A stretch of DNA of 64,000 bases from Darksidea phi (lineage: Eukaryota > Ascomycota > Dothideomycetes > Pleosporales > Lentitheciaceae). The notes beneath the pieces are model-generated. The model saw only the letters and a program-made list of their open reading frames with translations, was not told the DNA's origin and made no database searches. The DNA is taken from contig JASJFT010000011.1 of assembly GCA_030770425.1 (NCBI GenBank), positions 372,001 to 436,000 of the forward strand. The letters run 5' to 3'. Of the stretch, positions 55,135-64,000 are shown piece after piece. The translations under genes were made by a program, and so were the position numbers. The stretch's first letter is position 1; each line of letters begins with the position of its first letter.

Positions 55135-56332
55135 CTGGCAGTTTTTTTGTAATTCTAAACACCCCATTCTTTTTTAATGTTTCGACATCTCACGTAACAG
55201 TACAAGTAGTAATTATACGACAATGACAGCCCCTAATTTACTAATAATACATGTAGCTAGTTAAACGCGCCGACAATGCCGGACCTCCTACCTTTCCTAG
55301 CCAGGTATCCCCGTCGTCCTCCGCCCCTACGCCATCGTTCGTATCGTATCTACTATAGAAACTAGCTTCATCTTCTACGTCAGGTATTAGCTCCCTCGAT
55401 AGCCTACTAAGAAGGCCTTTTTCTCTATCCTTAACTGTCTTCCCTGTACAAGCTTCTCCTCCAGCCTACGCGGACGATATAACTACCTCTCGATAGAACA
55501 CCTATCCTCGTTATATAGGTCCTCGGACAGGAATATATCTAACGTATAATTAGTTTTGTACTAATAATTATTATAATCGAGGAGCCCTGTCGACAGTACC
55601 TCCCGTCTGTAGCGCTAGGGATGCTCCGCCGCGATATTCGAAAGGTTGATAGCGCCGTATTCGAATACCAAGTTGTAGTCCAGTTTACTGTCCTGCTGAA
55701 GGACTAGGCGAACGATCGTTGGCGAAGACATAATATGGTAAGTTCAAGAAAGAGGTGAGGAAGCTGGCTGGGTATTTGCAAGGATTTCCATTGTGGTATC
55801 TATATAGTGATAGCTACTAGAACGCACGAAATACAGTAGGGGTTTGAACGAACCCAGCTTTAGTTGTATATCCAGGGGAAACCTCTTTGGTACATAACCT
55901 CTAAGCGAAAATACTGTAGGATAACCGTAGGCTGCCAATTGAGATTATACAATATCCACCTCTTCCTAATAGGGGTTAGGGCAAGTTCTATTATTCCTGG
56001 CCTTGAAGCTGGAAAGTAGGCTAGGTAGAACCTCTAGCCACGAGGCTATTATCCCTGGGAGGGTTCGGAGGTGGGTAGGCGAAGATCGATTTTGAGCCGA
56101 GCTGATCGGGCCGAGGAACGGGCGCTTCCGTGATCAAGCGGTATACGGAATTGAAGGGCGATTTTGCCGCCCAAATATGGTTCCCGCCTTCTATAATTTG
56201 GGCTGTGAGAGGATTCTGGGGGAGGGAGTAGGAATCGGACTTACGTCAATTCACTGGTAGGATGATATTGACTTCCAGGTCGAGGCTCTCACACCACTCG
56301 ACCATCCCTCCACTGGCTGGGTATAAGAGATG

Positions 56333-56372
56333 GATGTGAGGAAGCTGGCTGAGGATAAGAGATGGATGTGAG
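56333..56372. repeat. Short tandem duplication
   Basis: ATAAGAGATGGATGTGAG occurs twice, about 32 bp apart (from 56323 and 56355). The intervening GTGAGGAAGCTGGCTG also occurs at 55755-55770. Likely repeat-relic fragments. Confidence 0.4.
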
Positions 56373-56849
56373 TGGGATGCTGGTATCATCGCAGGCAAGT
56401 TTTATATTGTAGGCGGTAGTGTAGGTGTGCTAACTCATCGCTACCGCTATTGGTCTCCCAACCAGGCTCTGTGGTTCGGCAGCACATGTCATTGCTCGTC
56501 GCCTCAATTTTCGAAACATCACCTCGTCGTACTGTGTACAGCTCTACAGCTCTATTATCGTATATAGGGTGTGGGTATAGTACCTCTACTGTGTACAAAC
56601 TCCTACTGTGTTTCGTGCGGACCTTATAAACAGACTCCCACTATACAAATCCGAACCAAATATGTCTTTCCCCCTCACACTTGCGCAACTAGCTTTATCC
56701 TTCGCATCTATTTCTTATACTCCTATGATACACTTGTACCGTAAAACATATCGCGGCTCCTACAGGAAAAAGAAAAACGCAACTCTCATATATTGTATCT
56801 ACTTTGACAGACCGAATCACTCCGGCAGTAGTATGAATGTTTCAACATG

Positions 56850-58768
56850 CTATATCCTCTCGCTCTCGCGGATCTCTAGGTCAACATCGAACTCACACCG
56901 CTCACTACTTTCTTTCCACTCTTTTTCGTCACAAAACCACATCTCATCTCTCTTCAGCCCATCCAATAAACCCCGACATGGTCCACTGGTCGTAAACAAT
57001 ATCTTTAGCTTATCGTTTCTTATCACCTGTAGAAAGTGCGAGGTATACTCTATTGTGCTCCTATCATCAAGCCACTGCATCCCATCAATTACGCAAAAAA
57101 CCCTCTCCGGTAGCAAAGAAATAATCTCCTCAAGGAGGGCGATCGCATCATACCAAGACTTTGAGGTCAGATCCAAGGCTACGAAGATTTCGGCGGAGAA
57201 GTCAAGACTGCTTTCGATCTGCTCGTCTACATGGTTAATCAGTTGCCGTATGAGCGCGTAGAGCATCTCCATTAGTGCACACATTTCCCGCGTCTCGCTA
57301 CCGTCCGCTGTCCGTCCCCGGTTAAGCGCGCAGAAATAAGATACAACAGGTACGTGGGAGCTGGCGGCGTACTCGGTGAATTTTGCTGCTAGCATAGATG
57401 TGCGATCTTCCAGCTCATCGCATTCACTATACGGCCCAACAATCGAGAGAATATGCGGATTAGGAGAAACGGTCCTAGTAAGATAGTCAGCAGGCGAAGG
57501 ACTTGCGCTTCAGAGACTTGCGTATGAGCCTTGCTCGGTACCCGTCATATGGAGTACTCACCATTCTGCGACTTGGGCTAGAGCCTGCGGGTCGACGTTT
57601 GTGGAGATGAAGTGACTGCATGGCAGTTGGACGCGGTCGCGAGGGAAGAGGGTGTCCAGACGCGCAGCATTCAAGGCAAGCTCTTCGCGGGTTATAACAG
57701 TCTGGGAAGCTTTGAGCATTGTGATGCTCCCAGCATTAGAGACCTGCCGGCTGCGGAGTAGAAGGGTTTTTGTTGGCTGCATGTGCATTTCGTGAGCCTG
57801 CGTAACCTCGACCAGCAACCGCGTCAATCTATCATGAAGCCTGTCAACATTCCGCGCCGTCCTCTCAACTGTCAATCTGATCGATCTTTGCTCGGCGTTC
57901 GCGCTCTGGGATGCTTTTCTCTGAATAGTAGCGGACTTGTTCCGGATGTTGTCGATTTCGTCGCTGAATTGCTCGAAGAACTTTTCGTTGAAAGAGTCTA
58001 GCATCCTTCTCCGTCGCTTCTTTAGATGCCATCTCATGAAGCCTACTAGAAACATGAAGATATGCGCGTAAAGATCCGCAACTGCACTCATCATAGCCTC
58101 TGTCTTGAACAAGCTCAACTCAATCTCGCAGTCGGCCACTGTCTCGCTGATTATGACTAGAGCTTCGGCTAAGTCTTCGACAATGCTTTCGTGATTGACA
58201 CTAGCTTTGACAATGGAAGTCAGGGTTCCTGCGAATAATGAGACGTATTCGTTCCCCTTAGGCACTATACCGAGCATGTTGCTATGTGCATCGAGAGTGC
58301 CGCAAAGGTTGTGGAAGTGCCGCATCACTTTCCCCCGATTCCCCTTCCCTCGGTCCATTTTCCAACTTTTGCTCACACTTGCAACCATATCAATGAGGCC
58401 TTGGATTGTCGGCTCTGTGCTTCTAGTGTCCACTCGCTCTTCTTTTGGACTTAGTTGCTGGAATTCCAACCATTGTTTCTGCAGATTGCCGGCCTGTTCA
58501 GTCAATACTGCGGTGATAGGGTTCCTTCATCATAATCAGCAGAGTGGGTGTAACCTTTTCAGTTTACATACTGTTTTGCGTCTTCCGGCTCCCATGGCTC
58601 GTAGAATCTTCGCCACGGTTCCAGAGCATCCTCCAAGGATTTCTCGCGGCTGGACAGAACGCGTGCTAAGTCGTTCGCAGGATTTGGAGGCGGCAGTCGA
58701 TCTTCGGCATGTACGCTATACACGCGCACGATTTGCTTCGCTTCAAACTCGTCTTCTGCTTGCGGCAT
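56850..58768 (-). CDS. STAND-like protein, DUF7708 plus NACHT-like region
   Basis: Exons 58768-58572, 58524-57562 and 57474-56850 join in phase to 594 residues. The first exon is a short N-terminal extension. Residues about 90-260 match the fungal DUF7708 domain: GKVMRHFHNLCGTLDAHSNM, EYVSLFAGTLTSIVKASVNH, FMRWHLKKRRRRMLDSFNE. The last exon has a NACHT-like core: HILSIVGPYSECDELEDRTS where a Walker A would be, VPVVSYFC, YALIRQLINH, a Walker-B-like VFCVIDGMQWLDDRS, and KILFTTSG. No GKT/GKS is present, so nucleotide binding is doubtful, as in many relatives. Fungal STAND proteins act in non-self recognition and cell death; that role is inference. It is head-to-head with the AAA gene at 59384. 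Confidence 0.8.
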
Positions 58769-59383
58769 GGCTGTACTTAGAGTACGCGATTTTATTTAGC
58801 CAGGCAGAGGTGAAGACTTACGATCGCTACAGTGGGTATTATGGGCGCGACAATTTGGGGCTGTGCAGATTTGCAACACGAACACAACCCCTCGATAAGA
58901 TGACTGGGTGGAAGACTGCGGGTAGGCAGCAGCCACCTGCCGCTTTTACTTCGATTTGGCGCCAACTTATGGCTGCGCGTGCTTCGCTTCCTCTCCTGTC
59001 AGCGCGTCTCATATACGATGTGCCCTTCGCTGCACAAATGATTATTAAATTAAATAATGCCGGTCCAGATCGTCCCAATGGCGACATGTCACTGACATGT
59101 TCCGCAAACCATAGCGCTTCTAATTTTTCTCCTTGTAATTGGGGGCCGGAACGGCGTTCCAAACAGGAATGATCCAAGGGATTGGCCCTGCATGCGAAAC
59201 GCAAAACGTCTCAGGGATCATTGAGAGCAAAATATACCTCCAGCTGGACTAATCCCGCATATACGAAGTGATTTATCTTAGCTAAGCAGAGAATGCAGGC
59301 CGAGGTGCAAGCTATATAGCTGGAGCCTTCCGGCCTCGATCGAAACCGCCCAGCCTCAGCTCTTCGTGAACGCCTGCCACGCC
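58769..59383. promoter_or_regulatory. Shared upstream region, STAND-like / AAA ATPase
   Basis: 615 bp between head-to-head ATGs. A GCTATATAGC element at 59311-59320 lies about 65 bp before the AAA ATG. No gene inside despite a plus-strand open frame to 59172, which is largely antisense to the STAND-like exons. Confidence 0.45.
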
Positions 59384-62101
59384 ATGGCTAGCCTCGCAGC
59401 TACTACCAACGCCAAAACATCAGTCGCCGCAGCCGGTGAAGAGCACATAGCTTCTGAAGCAAAGGGGGGAGAAAATGCGCAGTCACGAATGGTGACGCCT
59501 GTATCTGAAAATGGAGGCGAAGATCACCCCTCCGAATCAGCCGGCATCAATGACTCATCAGATTTGGTGAGCGACAATCCGACCGTAGCTGCAGCGATTG
59601 AAAGAGATGAAACGAAGAAGATAAATTCTCGAGTCCACGATCCCAACAATGGCGACAGTTTTTCGGACCCGGAGAGTAGAGAACCCATCAAGTACCGCGT
59701 CCAGTACCTCGGAGCCACAAACGAAGTACTACATCAATACGAAACTCGGAGTTTCTTCGATGTTCAGGACCCCACGCATCGCGACGACACCCAAGACCAG
59801 GCCTCAACAACGGTTTTCGAGATTGTCACAACGTTCACCGCGGAAAACCCTATGCTCTTTAATGGCAGCGGGGGAAAATCATGGCGGAGAACTAATATAT
59901 CGTGGCGACGGTGGCGTAGCATGCATATCCACTCGATCTCGATTGTTCATGCCCTCCGATCGGTTGTCCGGTACTATCCGAGCCAAGATCTGGCGGACGA
60001 CGTCATTAAGATCGCAGCGCCATACGCCATTCTAGTGCACCACTACGACCAGTTGAAGGAGTATAGAGAGAACGCTCGGCCTGACGCTTCTACAGAGCTA
60101 TGTGTCAGGGATAAAGATGCGTATAAGGACCTTGGACTGCTTCTCGACTTCCTTGACGAACATGTCATGGCAGATGTTGAGCAAGAGAGGACGCGAAACA
60201 AAAAGAATTGGGCTACTTGGGATATGATGTGGGTGGGTCTAAAACCAGGCACACCTTTTATTACTCGGTACGAACCTGACGGAGCCCCGGTATACGGGGT
60301 AATTTACTCCTTATCCGCTGGCTCTTTTGAGCACGGATCGGAACCATGGCATATAAACTATTGGTCTTCTGAATACAGAGGAGTTTCTATCAAGAGGATA
60401 CTGAAGAGTATCACCTGTAACAAGTTTGACGGCGAAGCTTTCTGTCTCACAAGGCCCGTTGATATCGACGCGTCCCCGCGGGAACCAGATGTTGAGACAA
60501 TCATCGCCCAAGGTGAGCTATACTGGAAACTCCTCAACAAGCAGTGCATGTACTACAATGGTAAATCGTCTACGTTCCCGTATACGAAGGTGAGCAACCC
60601 GAATCCTCTTCTGTTTTACTCCAAAGCTTCTAAACTTGCATACTAAACAATCCCCCAGAATGAAGGGTTGGTTATGGTAGATCAGGAGGCCTTTTTTGGA
60701 CCCCCGCCTCCTCAGCCTTCAGGCCCAAGCCCAGGTCCTCCGCCACCTCCGCCGCCGCCTCCACCACCTGATCTGCTTTATCGTGACACTGACTTGCGGA
60801 ATTGGACATCGGACTGCATATGTCCTGTGTGCATTAAGGGCGAGAACGTTACCAAACCCAAAGGGTATTTCCCGTTTGAGGATTGCCTAGCTCTGGATCC
60901 AAAAACGATGGATACGCTCAAACCTCACCAATATTTTTTGCTCCCAAACCGAGTGTGGTCGTATATTTTCAAAACTCGAGTGTGGGGTGAGTAGCATAGC
61001 AGAGTATCGTTTGCCGGTGTGACTAACTGGCGTAGATCAGTTGCACGTTGAGAGCCTATCGGAGCCTACCTTCGAGGAAAACATGATCGACAGCCTCGTG
61101 ATGGACCAGAAGAGGGTCCAAACACTTAAGGCATTATCGAAGAGCTTCGCCCGACTCAATCACAAGAATGATACCATCGAGCGGGATCAATGGTCAGCGG
61201 ATTTTGTGAAAGGCAAGGGTAATGGGCTAATCTTTTTGCTCCATGGAAAACCTGGTGTGGGCAAGACGTGCACCGCTGGTAAGTCGTGTTGTGCAGACAA
61301 CACTTTCTTTGCGACTGCTGACGAACACTAGAGTGCATCGCACAATTCACTCGTCGGCCCCTCATGGTACTGTCAAGCAACGACATCGGCACCGCTCCCG
61401 ACGATGTGGAGTACAATCTCAGGCGAGAGTTCACCAAAGCTCGAAACTGGGGTGCCGTACTGCTCATTGATGAAGCAGATGTTTTCATGGAGCGCCGCAC
61501 GACGGCAGACTTGACGCGAAACAGTTTTGTAGCAAGTACGTTGCACCTAAATTATTACTACTCACAGTAATAGCTAATCCATAAAGGCTTCCTCCGTGCA
61601 TTAGAGTACTATGAGGGTATTCTCTTTCTCACCACGAATAGAGTAGGTTCTTTTGACGATGCGTTCATCTCTCGTATTCATGTCAAATTGTACTACAGCG
61701 ATTTCGACGACGACAGCAGAACCAAAGTATGGAAAACGTTTATAGACAAGCTACAACGAGAAAGAGGCGACTACATCAGGCTCAACGTCGATGCGAAGGA
61801 TTACATTCTTCGAGGGAAGGAGATCAGAGCAGTTAAATGGAACGGAAGAGAGATTCGCAATGGTAGGCTCACAAAGACGCCATGTGTATGAGGTAGCTAA
61901 CACTTTCTAGCTTTCCAGACTGCCGTCGCTCTTGCCGAGTATGAGGCAATGAAGGATGAGGATGGGAAGATTGTCGTTACCGATGATCATCTCAGGTCGG
62001 TGGTGGAGTTATCGCGGGATTTTAAGGAGTATTTGAACGAGCTGCACCATGGAGATGAAGGGAAGCGCGCTGAGCGGCGACGCGAGAGACTGGAGAACTG
62101 A
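59384..62101 (+). CDS. AAA ATPase with N-terminal DUF7025
   Basis: Six exons, 59384-60589, 60659-60986, 61036-61278, 61332-61535, 61587-61862 and 61911-62101, all in matching phase, give 815 residues. A disordered acidic N-terminus is followed by the DUF7025-type region (KYRVQYLGATNEVLHQYE, WDMMWVGLKPGTPFITRYE, GVSIKRILKSITCNKFDGE). Next is a run of 11 prolines (429-439) inside a CPVC-containing loop. The AAA module has Walker A HGKPGVGKT (581-589) and Walker B VLLIDEADVFMERR (635-648), with LTTNRVGSFDDAFISRIHV as sensor and arginine-finger region. The C-terminal helical lid is complete. Such proteins are abundant in filamentous fungi and uncharacterised, expected to remodel protein complexes using ATP. 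ATG 59384 is the first in frame. Confidence 0.92.
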
Positions 62102-62673
62102 TGTAGATAGAGGCTAGCGAGAAGGATGCAGCAGAGTAGGTTTGATGACATGGTAACGAGCTTTTAAAGGGTGTAGCCCTAATATCTATTTCATTATGGC
62201 AACGAATCCTGCTTCTAAAGACGTATCCAAATTTTGGTCGCTAATCAACCGTTCTACTACATTCCGTACCAAAAACCGTCCTGGTCAGCGTCATCCGAAC
62301 TCGATGTCGTCCGAGCCGCTCTTACGGTGTCACCGCCAACCTCTGTTCCATCATAACATCAAGTTTAACTTCCCACAGCGGTTATATTCCCAATCATTTC
62401 TAACAGAGACGTGTCGATTTTGCTGTGGAGGAAGTAGTCAACGAAGGGGGTGGAGTGCGCATGTTCTATCATGGCATGTGTACATCACAGCACTGCTTTC
62501 GGCTCGGACCTTGGGAGGGACGGCTTAAATCTACGATTACAGGGCTCCTTTCAAATGAATTCATTACTTATTGAAACATCCAAACTAATAATTCTTATGA
62601 GTATAACTATGATACATTTCGCTCCTCGTCTCGCAAGAGATCGCGGAGAAATACATGTCAATTTGCCACATCC
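62102..62673. other. Intergenic region between convergent genes
   Basis: Only short frames without motifs; 3' flanks of the AAA and sugar-transporter genes. Confidence 0.5.
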
Positions 62674-64000
62674 TCAATACACATGCTCCGCTCGCATCTC
62701 TTCAATACCCTCTCCTCTTGTGTCAATAACCTCATCCGGATCCTCCATATCCAGGAAAATAGGCTTCTTCACACCCTTCTTCCGCAGTCCATACCTCCCA
62801 ACAAACCATTTCAATTGCGCCATCCCATGCGCCATATGTTCTCTTGTGCCGTACCCAAAGACCTGATCCAGTTGCTCAAGTGTCAAGTCCTTCGTTTCAG
62901 GCACAAAAAGCAAAATCATCCACCATCCTATCACACACCAAGCCGCGTACCAACCAAACGCCCCCGAAACCGTAAACGCAGTACTGAACTTCGGCCAGGT
63001 GATGCTGATGAAGAAATTCCAAAACCAGTTGATGGAAGTGACTATGCCCATACCGAAGTCGCGGTTGTAGAGAGGCATAGATTCGGCACTGTAGACGAAG
63101 GGGACGGGCCCTTCTCCAGGTGAGTAGGCGACGCCGAAAAGGTACATGCCAAGGATGACAAGGATGTTTTGGCCAGAGGAGGAGTTGGGGAGGATGAAGG
63201 CGACGACCATCATAATTTGGAAGAGAGCCATAAAGGGAAATGTCGCGAGGAGGAGATTGCGGCGGCCGAAGGTGTCGATTGTCCAAAGGGCGGGGATTGC
63301 GAATAGGAAATTGATTATGCCGAAGCCCATTGAGATGAGCAATGCGGCGCGGTCGGTGTAAGATGCATGTTCTTTGAGAATGACGCTGGAGTAGTATGCC
63401 GTGACGTTGACACCGCAGAACTGTTGAAGAAACATAGTGATGACGGAGGCAGTGAGTGCGCGTCGATTTCTACCCAACGTGAAGAGTTCCGAAAATGGTT
63501 TTTGTTGCTTCATGATTTCTTTCTCGCCCTCTAGCAAATGGTCGATTAGAAACAGATCTCGGCCAGCCTGAAGCTTCGTGTGACGAAGCTTGCAGAGCGC
63601 CATGAATGCTTCCTCGTACTTGTCCGCCTTTCCTTCTCGAGCTTTCATTACCAGCCATCTGGGCGATTCTGGAAGGGCGTAGACGTAGGCGACGACGAAG
63701 AGGGGTAGGATCATGGGGCTCGCGAGCATCAATCGCCAGTTGAGGCTACATGGAAAAGTGAGAAGATTGCCGGTGGTTGAGTTGCAAATCAAATTGTTCG
63801 TGCGATCTCCTACGCCCGCCAGAGCGACGCCGGCGATATAGCCGCACATGATGCCGAATGCAGTCCACACTATATGCGGTGGTTAGCATCTCAGGGCGAG
63901 CTGAATAATGGGCATGTTGGGCCATACGTTGCCAAGTCATTACCAAAGCCCCACGAATATTGGCCGGAGCAGCCTCAGCTGCGTAGATGGGAATTGTAGC
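62674..64000 (-). CDS. MFS sugar transporter, 5' part outside the window
   Basis: Exons 64000-63928 (partial) and 63869-62674 (58-nt intron; the junction rebuilds MTWQ-LWTAFGIMCGY). The visible part of about 422 residues covers most of a sugar porter: PIYAAEAAPANIRGALV, the PESPRWLVMKAR motif, FLQQFCGVNVTAYYSSVI, the DTFGRR loop, SPGEGPVPFVYSAE in the second half, and VPETKDLTLEQLDQVF after the last helix. This is a plasma-membrane permease of the MFS sugar/H+ symporter family. The substrate cannot be assigned, as hexose, disaccharide and polyol carriers share these motifs. The first membrane helices lie beyond position 64000. Confidence 0.93.

Larger units (their letters stand above)
54704..56849. 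other. Gene-poor AT-rich region, probable decayed repeats
   Basis: About 2.1 kb with stops in all frames. 54930-56000 is rich in TA and TAT steps. 55086-55134 forms a hairpin around a perfect palindrome, and 56333-56372 contains a short tandem duplication. A long plus-strand frame starting at 56608 runs into sequence antisense to the STAND-like gene. No gene supported. Confidence 0.5.

Noticed and set aside
56388..56402. TGGTATCATCGCAGG, resembling a retroelement primer-binding site
   Set aside because: No long terminal repeats can be paired around it and no reverse-transcriptase text is present; a chance match is likely.
56608..57261. 217-codon plus-strand frame
   Set aside because: Antisense to the last STAND-like exon; Ser/Ile-rich with no motif.
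58195..59172. 325-codon plus-strand frame
   Set aside because: Antisense to the STAND-like exons, which have clear family motifs and matching splice phases.
1..64000. tRNA, rRNA and CRISPR genes
   Set aside because: I looked for tRNA B-box patterns (GGTTCGAATCC type), rRNA and regular direct repeats with spacers and found none convincing; a tRNAscan run would be decisive.

Overview
The window comes from the nuclear genome of a filamentous ascomycete (Pezizomycotina). A Dothideomycete is my best guess, from the gene families rather than from any marker. The evidence is: short introns of about 45-65 nt with GTANGT donors and CTRAY branch points; single genes on both strands without operons; typical fungal families (Zn2Cys6 factors, DUF6594, DUF7708, DUF7025-AAA, sedolisin, BEACH); and AT-rich stretches with C-to-T type decay that look like RIP-damaged repeats. 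Exon structures were worked out by hand from reading frames, splice sites and family motifs.

Layout. 1-16 kb: a secreted protein, a foldback repeat, a PQ-loop membrane protein, an HTD2-like mitochondrial dehydratase, a secreted PL4 rhamnogalacturonan lyase, a bZIP-like factor, a decayed beta-lactamase-fold esterase, a MYND-finger protein, two small secreted proteins (one with Kex2-type sites and Cys-bounded peptides, one with six cysteines) and a LURP/tubby-like protein. 17-27 kb: a secreted sedolisin, a decayed C6 factor, an F-box-like protein, a DJ-1/PfpI protein, a class V PLP enzyme and a DUF6594 membrane protein. 27.5-37 kb: a small unknown protein, a caspase-like protein with a C-terminal membrane segment, a transcription factor with two successive Zn2Cys6 clusters, and a single-pass Cys-rich surface protein. 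37-48 kb: a conserved core with a giant BEACH-WD40 protein head-to-head with a vacuolar subtilisin. 49-64 kb: a C6 factor, two BTB paralogues with a Cys/His-rich insert, an AT-rich relic, a DUF7708 STAND-like protein head-to-head with a DUF7025 AAA ATPase, and a sugar transporter cut by the window end.

How they work together. There is no clear biosynthetic cluster. Two themes recur: extracellular plant-matter degradation and secretion (PL4 lyase, sedolisin, small secreted proteins, sugar transporter), and signalling or cell-fate type proteins (caspase-like, STAND-like, AAA, BTB, F-box). The second theme suggests accessory immunity or incompatibility functions, but that is inference. The most unusual items are the Kex2-type peptide precursor at 13117-13467, the double-zinc-cluster regulator at 31399-34117, the caspase-like membrane protein at 28205-29859, and the BTB pair in which the upstream copy appears to have lost a splice acceptor.
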